The translations under genes were made by a program, and so were the position numbers. Shown here in pieces: positions 24,988 to 35,947 of a stretch of DNA of 64,000 nt. Below the pieces are notes generated by a model. The model saw only the letters and a list, made by a program, of their open reading frames with translations. It ran no database searches and was not told the DNA's origin. Source of the stretch: Xylogone sp. PMI_703 (Eukaryota > Ascomycota > Leotiomycetes); contig JAJTUQ010000004.1 of assembly GCA_021399445.1 (NCBI GenBank), forward strand, positions 2,728,001 through 2,792,000. The letters are read 5' to 3'. Position 1 is the first letter of the stretch. Each line of letters starts with the position of its first letter.

Positions 24988-26999
24988 ATGAGATTATCGA
25001 CCTCGCTGCTCTCCCAACGCGTTGTGCTGCGTAAGACCCCGCGACCACTTTGTCATCCTATAATCAGCGTCGTTGCACCCCACCTCTTCTTCTCATCCTC
25101 CACGCATACACGCCCCCTTGCGCCGCATCCTCATCATAATATTAATAAGAGAGAGATCTCCACACTCCTAAGAAGAGGCAATAGTGCTTCATTGTCACCA
25201 CAGAAGAATCGATTTTTTGCAACCACCTCTCACATCATGACGGAATATAAGCTTGCGGGTATCTCGAGCTTGAACCTCAAGCCTGGCGAGAAGCAGGAAG
25301 TCGAAGTTGAGGGCATTGAGGAAGGCAAGGTTCTGCTGCTCAATGTGGGTGGAAAGCACACAGCTCTAGGTGCAAAGTGCACTCACTACGGCGCCCCGCT
25401 TGTGAAAGGTGTACTTACTGGTGATGGAAGACTGACTTGTCCATGGCATGGTGGTAAGTAACCCCCGGTTTCATTTCCCAGATTTCTCATCATATTCAAT
25501 TTTGAACGAATGCTTCCATGTTATTGGAGCTTCAAAGGGGCTATGGAAGCTAACACACATCAATAGCGTGCTTCACGGCCACATCTGGCGATATTGAAAA
25601 CGCTCCAGCCATCGACAACCTCCCATGCTTCGAGCTTTCTGAAAAGAATGGTGCTGTATACGTGAAGGGCGACGAACAGACAATCAAAAGCAGTCGTCGA
25701 AAGCCTGCTGCCCGAGTTTCAGGCCAGGTCATCCCTACTGAAAAGGTGGTCATAGTAGGCGGTGGTAGCGGTGGTCTTGCTGCTGCAGAGGGCCTTCGAG
25801 AGTTGGGCTTCAAGGGTACTATCACTGTGGTTGGAAGTGAAGGATATCCCACAATTGATCGTACGAAGCTATCAAAGGCTCTCATTGACGATCCTGCCAA
25901 GATTGCACTTAGAAATGAGGACTGGTTTAAGGATTGCTCCATCGACTTCCTCTATGATGAAGTTACCGCGGTAGACTTTCCCGGAAAGAAAGTTACAACG
26001 AAAAATGGTGCATCATTCAACTATACCAAACTTATCTTGGCTACAGGAGGTTCGCCAAGGACTCTGCCTCTCCCGGGATTCAAAGAGCTGCAGAACATCT
26101 TCGTTCTACGAACTGTTCCTCACGTGAAGGCTATTAACGCTGCAGTTGGAGAGGGCAAAAAGAACATTGTCATTATTGGAAGCTCATTCATTGGAATGGA
26201 AGTTGGGAATGCCTTGGCAAAGAACAACAACGTTACTATCGTTGGAATGGAGAAGGCTCCTCTAGAACGTATTCTAGGTGAGGAGGTTGGCAAGACTTTC
26301 CAAACTGGCCTCGAGAAGAACGGTGTGAAATTTTATATGAATGCCGGCGTAGAGAAAGCTACTCCATCTTCTTCGGACTCTTCAAAGGTTGGTGCCATTG
26401 AACTCAAGGACGGCACCAAACTTGAAGCCGATCTTGTAATCCTTGGCACCGGTGTTCGTCCCCAGACTACCTTCCTGGAAGGAAACAAAGATGTGCAGCT
26501 TCTGAAGGACTACTCACTGAAGACAGACACAAACTTCGCCGTTGAAGGGCTCGATGGAGTGTATGCTATTGGAGACATTGCAACCTACCCATATCACGGC
26601 CCCGGTGGCAACAACAGTCCAATCCGAATTGAGCATTGGACGGTGGCCCAAAACTCTGGCCGCAGTGTAGCGGCGCACATCACCAAGTCAACACACGTAC
26701 CGAAACCATTTATCCCAGTCTTCTGGTCTGCTCTTGGAAACCAGCTACGATACTGTGGAAACACGGTCGGCGGCTACGATGACTACATCCTAACCGGTGA
26801 GCCCGCGAACGCCAAATTTGTCTGCTATTACACTCAAGGCGAGACCGTTGTTGCTGTAGCTACTGTGAACACCGACCCAGTGATGATACAGTGCGCAGAA
26901 CTGATGCGCAAGAAGTTGATGCCGTCAAAGAGCGAGATTAAGAAGGGGGTTGATGTTCTCCAAATCAGCCTCCCGGCTGATGATAAGGTTAACCTCTGA
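24988..26999 (+). CDS. aif-like: Rieske-domain AIF-type FAD/NAD(P)H oxidoreductase, probably mitochondrial
   Basis: Exons 24988-25453 and 25567-26999 (113-nt intron, phase 1) give 632 residues. The first 80 residues are Arg/Ser/His-rich without acids, like a mitochondrial presequence; an internal ATG (MTEYKLAG, 25237) would give a shorter, non-imported form. A Rieske [2Fe-2S] domain follows, with ligands C131-x-H133 and C151-x2-H154. The intron splits the second ligand pair from the rest. Then comes a pyridine nucleotide-disulphide oxidoreductase core: the FAD fold VVIVGGGSGG (216-225), the NAD(P)H fold IVIIGSSFIGMEVG (356-369), and the FAD-closing motif GVYAIGDIA. The C-terminal reductase dimerisation domain is present. 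The layout matches AIFM3/AIF-like proteins, linked in animals and Aspergillus to redox balance and apoptosis-like death. The electron acceptor is unknown. Confidence 0.92.
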
Positions 27000-27631
27000 A
27001 GAGATAAAGCGCATAGAAGCCATCTGAAGTAAGCTTATAGCGAAGCAACGATTTAATGAAACCATGCCTTCTGCTCCAATGTTGATGTCCAGGGCTGTGA
27101 ATCTTGATCGGTGAGCTGTGAGATGCTGTAATCCCTCGAGATCTTCCGCGGTCTCGACCTCATTATTCACAAAGTAGGTGGTTGGTACGAAACTTATTAG
27201 CCGGTTGCTACCTTCGTAAATCTTGCTTCGGTACACCGACTTTATCCCTCTAGAATATATAAACCCTGAGAGAGGACCGCCCATTGCTCACGAGGGTGTT
27301 GTTGCTCACGAGCGTCATCGCGCCTCGCCCCGGTTGTGCTGTACAGGGGAATGCTACCTTATGGCGTAGTGGAGCGTGACGGCGTAAGAGGGGCTGGACC
27401 AGTGAATTTGCTCTCCGCCCTGACAGATGACAGGCCGTTTACGGCAGTCGGGGCCCGGCTAGCGGAAGGTGATAAACCAAGAACTCCACTTGAATACATA
27501 CGGTCGACACCTGGAGCGATATCAACCACAGCCTTCATTTTAGCTCCTCTTTTTCTTCCTTCCTCGCAGTTACGAATATGATAACTCGTCCTCCAGACTT
27601 GTCGCGGTGATTTGTTAACGAGACCTGCAGC
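27000..27631. other. Intergenic between the AIF-like and coiled-coil genes
   Basis: 632 bases. A short direct repeat, GCTCACGAG, occurs twice at about 27287 and 27304. No gene is seen; open frames are shadows on both strands. Confidence 0.5.
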
Positions 27632-30055
27632 ATGGCTGCGTCCGACATCAATGCGTTGATTGGGCGCATCCCCGCGAACTGCACGGTCACGACTCCGAAC
27701 TTGAAGTGTTGTTGCGGTAGAGCAGACTGCGTCTATTTGACGCATAACTGCAATGCGCTGGATGATTTGGAACAGCAGCTGCGGACCGCAGCCCAGCTCG
27801 GTCAGGTATGGTTTAGCCACGTCGAGTCCATAGTTTGTTTTTGCCGGGCCAAGCTGCAGCAGAGCCCCTACTCTCGACTAGAGATGCTTTAGGGCTGCAG
27901 AAATCCTATTTTCCTCCGCGGCACACGTGAATATGGGCTATATCTCATGATCCTGCATGTTTAATTAGTGATTAATGTTGCATCGATCAAGTTTCACTTG
28001 CTAACGGCTCCCCTCCTTTAGGCCTTATTAATTCGCAATGAGCAGAGCATGCTAGAAGCGGAACGCGAACGCTCGGAGTTGAACATCAAGATCGCGAAGT
28101 TGGAAGCTGATAAGATGGAGCTGGAGGCTGAGAACCAGAAGACCATCCGGGAGAACAGAGAGTTGCTCAATCAGTTAGAGGACCTAAACGCAAGCCTTTC
28201 TGATTCGGAAACGCATATCAAGTCTCTCGAGAGCACGCTCGACTCAACCAACGAAGAGTTAAGACGACTCGAGCAGTTCGCGGCGCGGACGCGTCATCTC
28301 GAGCTTCAACTGGCCAGCTTAGAGCAAGAACGAGAGATCCTCAAGAAGACCATCGTGACGAGCGAGGCCGAGGAGAAGTCAGCTCTGCAACGATGGAGAT
28401 CAGCTGAACGAAGATTAAATATGCTGCAGGAGGAGCTGGAAACCGTCGAACGTGAAGCGCGTGAAGAGAGACTGCGCCATACCGAAGTCTTGAATCGTAT
28501 GGAGAGACAGCGTACGGTCGAAAAAGAACTAGCTACTGCGGCGGGAAGACTGAAAGGAGCTGCTGCTGCTACCGCTACTGTTGCTGCTGCTGGTAACAAC
28601 AAGCAAGGTAGTACTGTTGTCTCCCACTTCGTTAAGGATATTTTGCAGGATAATGCCAATCTTCAACTTGGAATAGTCGAATTGCGACAGATGTTGATGG
28701 ATTCTAATGACGAGGTTCAGGCATTACGGGAGAGGCTCCAACTCAACCACCCGCCGGAAGAGGACAATACTGGCAGTGCGACTCCAACGTTAAGAGAAGA
28801 GTTGGGTACATTAGAACCAGAGCAGGAACTAGATCAAGATCCAGAACCTCAGGTTATCTCACAGGCCCTCCACATCCACCATCACTATCATAAACCAGCA
28901 AAGAAAGATGAGATCCGTCGACCTAGAAAGAAGAGAGGTTCTCTCTCTAAACCTATTTTTTCACCTACAAGTGGTCGAAGATCGCCAGCCTTTTCCAGAG
29001 GCTCGGAGTCAGCAAGTACAATATTGCAACAGACCTCTGTCACGATCCCTACTGCCATCTCGCCAGTTTCTGGCCGCTGGTCATCCTCTGGTCATTACTC
29101 TGACTTCGCGCCATCGTCAGTTCCCAGTTCACCACAGTCGGCATATAGAACCAGCTCAATCTTTGATCGCGGATTTGATACAGACTACTCCCGACCAACC
29201 TCCCCCGGATCTAGCGTAGATCCTCTGTCACCTGCATTCATGCCTCGGCATGCGAAGAGAAGTTCGGATGTTTCCATGCGAAGCTTTATTGCTCCTATGA
29301 ACTTCTTCCAAGACCATGTCATTCATGAAGAAGATGACGATGTGGAGGAAATACAAGACTTGCAGTCTCCTAGGCCATCGAAACCAGATACTGGTGATAA
29401 TGCGTCTCGCCCTTCAAATGAAGCCGAGGACGTACCATCGGAATCTCCCTTTCAGCCTACATTACGGCGTTCTGCCTCTCACGAATCAATACTTTCGATT
29501 TCTGGAATAGACATCCACACCCTCCAGTCAAGGCCGTCCCAGCTAATGGCTACCGGCGATGGGTCTTTCCTAAAGGATTTTACTAGATCTAGAGATTCTA
29601 CTCCAATGTCCCCAACACTCTCCATGGACCACTTCTCGGGCTCGTCATATGTCACCGCCCGTCCAATTCTATCACGACACGGTCAAGACAGCACATCCAT
29701 CCTTCGTTCAAGTATTAGCAGCAGAGGATCAAATGGTACAAGGCCACCATCATCCTCGAGCAACGGCTTTGGCAGGCTCGTAGGCGACTGGGTCTGGAAT
29801 CGATGGGGCATATCCCCAGTGAAGTCCGAGACCCCCACCGCCCCTTCAACCCCCAAAGATATTCCCGCTTCAAAACAATCGAGCAGATCTGTCAGTGCCC
29901 CAATATCTGATCGATTTGGAGTTATTATTGGTAGATCTCCGGGAATTAACCAATCAGGACCAATTCCCGGGTTTAAAAAGTTAGAGAAGGCACCCGCCAA
30001 GGTCACACCAGATATTGTAGACCGTGAGGCGCTAAGTGAAATATTAACGGAATAG
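27632..30055 (+). CDS. Large coiled-coil protein with N-terminal cysteine cluster, function unknown
   Basis: Exon 1 (27632-27805) joins exon 2 (28022-30055) through a 216-nt intron in phase 0, giving 735 residues. The N-terminus holds a compact cysteine cluster, KCCCGRADCVYLTHNC (residues about 25-40), which could bind metal. A continuous coiled coil runs from about residue 45 to 235, rich in Glu, Leu, Arg and Lys heptads, with a short Ala tract (AAAATATVAAA) encoded by GCT-type triplets. Residues 300-600 are disordered, Ser/Pro rich, with a His run (HIHHHYHK). A conserved-looking C-terminal block contains GRLVGDWVWNRWGISP and ends in an acidic helix. There is no signal peptide or membrane segment. 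It looks like a cytoskeletal, septal or polarity scaffold, but this is inference from architecture and the gene was not recognised by name. Confidence 0.8.
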
Positions 30056-30730
30056 TAAATTTGTTTAGAAATAATATTAATAACCAATGCATGAAATGGT
30101 TCATGCCATGTTGTATTATTGGAGGAGATACGATACTATTTGGCGAACAGACCTTTTCTTTTGTTTCAGCTCGGTATATATTATTTTTTTTTCCTTAGGG
30201 AAAGACTGTTGCATATTACTGGCGTTTCGAACTGGGGCTATTGGTTTGGGTATCATGTGCGGAGGAGTTATCATTGGTACGATGTTCATTCTGTGGGAAT
30301 CTTTATGGTGTTAAAGTCTTGTGAGTCGTGTTTGAGTAATACAGTCTTAGAATGATGCAGATCGCAAGATAAGGTTGTGTAGACTATCTTAATATGTTTT
30401 AGTTATACATTTCCAAATGCAGAATACTGTGAAATTAAATATGCATGTCTCGATATTGTTACACATTAATCTTATATGCTTGAGATTGCATATGGAGTAG
30501 TGAACAGTGGGAACTTGAATGAAAGGTTTACAAAATTCATCATTAATCATAGTTGATGCTACTATTCACCCTTAGCATATTCCCAAACACCGGGAACCAA
30601 ACGTCTTCCTATACATAGAAGAGGTATCAAGATTCTAGAATGCATGCGACCCCCTACCTCCAACACAAAGTGAGAAATAAGAAAGCACTTTTTAACTCCA
30701 ATAACCCTATGCACCACCCTTTAATGAGCT
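30056..30730. other. Convergent intergenic region
   Basis: 675 AT-rich bases between two convergent genes. Only 3' ends are expected here. A T-run (30184-30193) and several AATAAT/AATAAA-like elements occur. No gene is seen. Confidence 0.5.
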
Positions 30731-33000
30731 TCAAACGGAGTACATCCAGTTTGTCTCGATATCCATATTCAGCAGACTATCAAAATACATATTCTCCGCT
30801 TCCTGCGTCTGGTAGCCTTCCAGAGCGTTTAGTGAATCACCGCTGACCATATGAGGAAACTGGCTGCTAGTGAATGACACTACTGGAATGGCGAGGGGAT
30901 TCTGAACGTGAGCGAGATCTCCAATGGGCCATTGGTGATCTGGGATTTGATTGTCCCTATCAGTCGACTGGTTTGATATACTTGCAGAAGATTTCGATGA
31001 TCCACTTGAGGATGTAGGCGTCTGCGGCGCACAGGTGATGCTAATAGTGCCGAAGTATGGAATGGTAAGGCGCAGGTTTGAGGATCGGCTGGGTGAGTTC
31101 TGGATTGCGAGAAGGGTCCTAATCACATCTGCGCTTTGTGAAGCCAGTAGATCTGGCCTCACTGCTGACAGTTTGTCCATGGCGTCTACAACTGCCTGGA
31201 GCAATGCCTTGTCGGACTCACTTTGTTGCCTATCAGCAGGCGTCTCGGTCCTTTGTCCTGGCTCAAGGAGGCTTAGGAAGATGGTAACGGCGGCTGTAAA
31301 TGCTGAAAAATCTATGACTTTGCAGCAAAATGCCCCAGATGGGCTACACCTTAGGAACAGGTATCGATAAATCATCTCTCGTGATGCCTTGAGACAACTG
31401 AATTTACTATATTCGTAGCGTCGTTCAGTTGCTGCTCGGAGCATGAATGGAAGGTGCAACAACGCTTCGAGTTCATAATGCCAAAACTGTGTCATAATCC
31501 GGTCAAATACTTCCATATACTGTACAGGAGTTTGATCGCTGGGAAGATTATGAGGAATTTCCCACCATGAGGGTGGCATTTGTCGTGCAAGATTCTCAAG
31601 CTTCTCATCAATCTCCTGAGTGGTAGCAAATGCGTATGGATATTCCGATTGGTTCCGTTCCATAACTCGGCCTGCTATTATTGAGAGCTTTCTGTTGTAT
31701 AGTTTATCTTTGTCTATATCCGGGTTGTCGAAAGTCTCGTCAGGACCAAAGGTATCGTCAGCAGAGCCAAATGGGAGACCAAGGAGTATGCCGAGGTAGC
31801 GATCAGCTTGAACTATATGATACCACATCTCTTTCGCCCCCGGAATGGCATTTGGTAGTTCGGAGTAATTGTACCTATGAAAGCCCATTATCTGGGCAAC
31901 GTTTAGGGCTCGTCGAAATGCCAACCAGGCCCGCCTCAGACTTCCTGCATTAGTATGGTACAGTCCTTGTAGAAGCAAGCATTCGAGTCCAAGAATTGAA
32001 GAAATCAATTCATCATCCGCATTCACTAAAGCTTGAACTGTTGACATGTATTTCTCTATTCGCGCTTGGGGCGAAGGGGCCAGATTTAATTGAGAGGTAT
32101 CAAACTCCTCTGGAAGCTGCTGAATGCCGACTGCAAGATACATCAAAGTTCTCGCAATATAAGTGGGATGTTCCTTAGCTACCTCTGACATCTTGAACGT
32201 ATTGCCAAGGTAAGTTTCTGAAATCGGATTTGTACTCTGTGGCGAAAGGGCATGTACGAGCAACAACGAGGCAGTCTCCGAGCTAATAAGATCAGCATCC
32301 CTCTGAGAAGGAAGAAGATCAACCAATATTTGACGAATTCGTTCGACTTTAGAAGGAGGCCTGCACTGTGGTGTTTTGGCTCCTGACTGGAGAGAAGATG
32401 GTGTTGGTATAGACTGTTCAGGTTCCCGAGGGGCGACTGGGGCAACATTGCGACGGGCAATCTTCTGTTGTCAGTATACTTATCATGCAAAAGAAAGATA
32501 TAGAAAAGAACAAACCATCACATTATCAAAAAGAGACAATACAGGAGCGTTGTCATGCTGCGAGGGCGCGAGAACATCAGATCCGATTTTATCAGGGCTT
32601 GGGGGTCCATTGCACTCCTCAGGCTGCTCGTAGGACTCAATCTTGGAGACAAGCTTCTCAAGCAGCAATTCAACACGGCCAAGCCTTTCACCTATGCCGT
32701 TGGCACCGCCACTGTGTGATTCATGCTCCTCTGGAAATTCCTGGCTCACGCAGGAACTTCCTCGAGCGAGACATCCTGTGCACACGCTGATTTCCTCTGA
32801 ACTAAAAACACATTTAACTTTGCGACGCTTGCCTGTATTCCCAGTTCAGTTCTGTGTTGTCTACAAATGAAAGCTTGAATGTGCAAATACATGAAGGAGG
32901 GCATACATTCCCAGCAGCTTCGAGTACCTTTACGTACTCGCTTCCTTCTGTGTTCATCTTCCGGATGCGGAAGATGGGCCGGCAGCTTTATAGGCAGCAT
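30731..33000 (-). CDS. Zn2Cys6 transcription factor with fungal_trans domain (TF1)
   Basis: Exons 33000-32907, 32832-32516 and 32464-30731, with introns of 74 and 51 nt, give 714 residues. The first intron falls inside the zinc cluster; splicing yields CWECKRRKVKC, then C-x2-C and C-x6-C after an 11-residue loop (residues about 29-62). This is a complete Gal4-type binuclear zinc domain, preceded by a basic stretch (RRKRVRKGTR). A short linker helix, LGRVELLLEKLVSKIE, probably dimerises. The middle region (about 200-480) has the fungal transcription factor fold, with LECLLLQGLYHTNAGSLRRAWLAFRRALNVAQIMGFHR as its most conserved part. The second intron has a less common GTTTGT donor. The targets are unknown. 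It is the left partner of a divergent pair with a second Zn2Cys6 gene. Confidence 0.88.
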
Positions 33001-33175
33001 GGCATCTGATGCAACCTATCAACGTTGATTACACAAGATATCAAGAGGAATATAAGAAACCACAGGATTCCCACGTATAATTTTGTCTGAGAAGAAGAAT
33101 AACCCTAATTCATCAGCTTACTAGGAGTTGACGGAAGTCCAGGTAGCTTGATCTGACGTCTTCTGGGGCATTATC

Positions 33176-33192
33176 TCCGCCGCGCCGGCGGA
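33176..33192. promoter_or_regulatory. CCG/CGG inverted repeat, candidate Zn2Cys6 operator
   Basis: TCCGCCG-CGC-CGGCGGA: 7-bp arms, 3-bp spacer, perfectly palindromic arms. Gal4-type dimers are known to bind inverted CGG triplets with a fixed spacing. Here each arm holds tandem CCGCCG/CGGCGG, so more than one spacing register is possible. It lies between two Zn2Cys6 genes, which makes auto- or cross-regulation a natural guess. Confidence 0.55.
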
Positions 33193-33216
33193 ACGTCTGG
33201 ACCCAAGCGGGTTGAT

Positions 33217-33411
33217 ATGTCAGCATTGCTTACACAGCATCGGGCAGAGGAGGCACCTAAGCACTACGGCGAGGCTGAACCAATGCCAATCGCAGCTGCT
33301 GGTGGGCCAGAAGCTCAATCTCGCCTTCTGAGGAGTGTGGTGTTCCGAATTCTCCAAAACCACATCAACATGGGCTTGGATGAGTTCTTCAACAAGCAGA
33401 ACGCCGGGTGA
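33217..33411 (+). promoter_or_regulatory. Upstream ORF (64 codons) before TF2
   Basis: This ATG-started ORF ends 21 nt before the TF2 start codon. Its peptide begins MSALLTQHRAEEA and ends DEFFNKQNAG, with an amphipathic segment LLRSVVFRILQNHINMG. It cannot be spliced in frame onto the zinc-cluster exon: the GTGAGA at its end leads to the wrong phase. Translation of it would be expected to limit TF2 expression. Confidence 0.45.
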
Positions 33412-33432
33412 GATATATAGTCATAAATCCAT

Positions 33433-35947
33433 ATGGATAATTCCAAGCCGATCCAGCGGCACACGCGGAGGCGGATTCCCCTTTCATGTAGCGCTTGTCG
33501 TGTACGAAAGTAAGCTATCCCTCTCACGTGTTTTATACATCTTAGATAGCTATCTCATCTCATATCTGCGATGAGTACATATATGACCAATCTCATACTC
33601 TCCTCTAGTTATAGGAGAGCTAATGGCTGATACAGGTTGAAATGTAATCGTGAACAGCCATGCCAGAACTGTATTGTTCGGGGAGATGCATCATGCTCTT
33701 ATGCCGAGAAGGCCCCGGTCAAGAAGCCTCAAAATGGCAACAGTTCGACAGATGTAGGTCATGTGTGGAACAGAATCCTCCGCCTTGAGAACACGATCCG
33801 TGAAGCTATGGCGGGTGAAGCAGAGACAGTTTCTTGTCCTACCCCAACCAGTCTAAGTCCTGAGGGAAGTGTGGATACTAAAAGTAGTACGAAATCCTAT
33901 TCTGATGCTCAAAGCAAGCGCTGGGATGTCATTATGCAAGATGTGAGTGATATTTGATTACTTGCCTTTAGCAAGGACTTGCTTTGTTCTTCTTCATAAT
34001 AAAACACTAACCTTTTATCCAGCTTAATTCTTTGAAAGCCATTTGGGATAGAGGGGAAGATAGGCCGCCCTCGAAAGCTATTTTGCCGCCTCAGGGTCAC
34101 CGACCTAGTATGTTGACTGGACTCACAACACCTCCGGACCGAGTGACGATAATGTCATCTTTGCCCTCAAGAGAGGCTACTGACAAACTTGTTGAGCGCT
34201 TCTTCAAGGACAATAATCCATGTATCCCAACGAAAGGTCAGTCTAAGTAGCTATATAATTCAAATATCAAGCACATATCTTACTGGTATCCTAGGGGTCA
34301 TCCACCGACCTACGTTCCTCAAACAGGTATGGCCCGTATGAAGCAGGGACCTGATTGGTGACTAATACAATTCCAGTACTATGCCTTCTGGGAAGACCCA
34401 TCAAAGACAACGATAATCTGGATTGGACTTTTATATTCCATACTCTGTCTAGCTATGCAGTCTTACCAACACCATAACGATGAGCCTCCAGAGTATCGAG
34501 ACACATTGCCGGTTCTCGCCGAATTATATCGTATCCGAACGGCGCAATGCATAACTATTGCAGACATCAGCAAGCCCTGCGAATTCATGATAGAGGCCTT
34601 ACTCTTCCATTCTTATGGAGAATACGGCGATCAAGCCGAAGGAGATAAGGGTTCCTGGCTAATGTCAGCTACTCTAATGCGCTTAGCTCTGCAACAAGGT
34701 TACCATCGTGATCCTTCAAAGCATCCAAATATCTCCATTTTCCAAGCTGAAATGAGACGTCGACTTTGGCTTTCAGTATGCCACCATGAACTCATGTTTG
34801 CTGTGCAAATTGGGTTGCCTAAGGCAGTTAGGTACGCAGAATGCGACACACAAATGCCTAACAATCTCTTTGATGATGAGATTTTCGAGGATATGAAAGA
34901 GCTGCCTCCATCACGACCCCTGACTGAGATTACAGATTTGACCTACCATATTGTCAAATCGAATATTATGACAGCCTATGGGCATATAATTGAGCATCTC
35001 CAAGCAATCACGCCTCAGCCATATGAGGAAGTAATGAGACTCGATGCAATGATAATGGAAGCCCAGGCCACGGTTCCACCTGAGCTCCAACTTCTCCCCC
35101 TCGAAGAAATGCGGAATGATCCATCAGGAATTGTTCTGGAGAGATTTATGCTTCAATCAACGTATAATAAGGCATTGTGTGTACTACACCGCAAATACTG
35201 GAATTTCTCCCCTGTGGATAGGTCGGAGCCAATATTCTACTATTCCCGTAGAGCTTGTATGACGGCGGCAATAAATCTGCTTAATATTCAAGCTGCTATG
35301 CACCAGGCAACACTCCCCGGCGGTCCCTTGGAAGGGATGAAATGGTATCATTTCCAAGTCCCTAACCATGATTACCTTCTGGGCGCTATATTACTTTGTC
35401 TGGAAGTGAAGAACTGCTATGATAACTATATATGCAGCGGCTCGGTAAAAGAACTAGAGTGCGACGGATTGGAAATCTCAGCTACGGAGAAACTCAAGAC
35501 TCTGCAACAGTCCATAGATATTTGGGCTGACGTTGCACCATACTCGAATGATGCTGCTAAATATGTTACTATACTCTCCGCCGTTGTACAAAAAATCTTT
35601 CACAAGGATAGAGGCTTTCTTGACAAAGATTCGACGGCTCATAATGATAGCGACATTGCAGTGTCACTTAACATAAATGTGAACAAAGAGGGTACATTTG
35701 GAAAATATTCCTGGGATAAATATGGGCTTGGAATTCCCCTGTTATCAACGCTCCCGACGGGAAACAATACCCTTCAGGATAACATCTTTGAATCCTGGGG
35801 AGTCTTAAATACGTTCTGTGATGATATGAGCCAGAAGGAACAATTGGATCTTGATTGGGTGAGTAAAATATAGTGTACCTGGATTAGAAGGTTCTCTTGC
35901 TAACGTCTCTCTAGACGTCTTGGGATCAGTTCATAACCGGTGTCTGA
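33433..35947 (+). CDS. Zn2Cys6 transcription factor with fungal_trans domain (TF2)
   Basis: Six exons (33433-33509, 33636-33942, 34023-34236, 34295-34326, 34377-35858, 35915-35947) with introns of 126, 80, 58, 50 and 56 nt give 714 residues. The N-terminus MDNSKPIQRHTRRRIPLSC leads into the zinc cluster CSACRVRK-LKC, then C-x2-C and C-x6-C; intron 1 cuts within it. Exon 4 is only 32 nt and encodes GVIHRPTFLKQ, followed by YYAFWEDPSKTTIIWIGLLY, the start of the fungal transcription factor domain. RRRLWLSVCHHELMFAVQIGLP is the conserved core of this domain. Exon 6 encodes only TSWDQFITGV, a well-known end of this family. Proteins of this class often control transporters or secondary metabolite genes. 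No target can be named from the sequence. Confidence 0.88.

Larger units (their letters stand above)
33001..33432. promoter_or_regulatory. 432-bp divergent promoter shared by two Zn2Cys6 genes
   Basis: This short spacer carries a 17-bp perfect inverted repeat of CCG/CGG triplets (33176-33192), a TGACGTC CRE-like site (33154-33160), and a complete 64-codon ORF (33217-33411) that would lie in the leader of the right-hand gene. Confidence 0.6.

Noticed and set aside
28306..28659. Minus-strand frame opposite the coiled-coil gene
   Set aside because: Antisense of heptad-rich sequence, which keeps frames open by composition.
22751..30055. Diterpene biosynthetic cluster around GGPP synthase
   Set aside because: Neighbours are a SIN protein, an AIF-type reductase and a scaffold; no cyclase, P450 or prenyltransferase is present.
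33217..33508. First exon of TF2 starting at 33217
   Set aside because: The GTGAGA at the end of the upstream ORF can only reach an acceptor in a phase that destroys the zinc cluster; the ATG at 33433 gives an intact domain.
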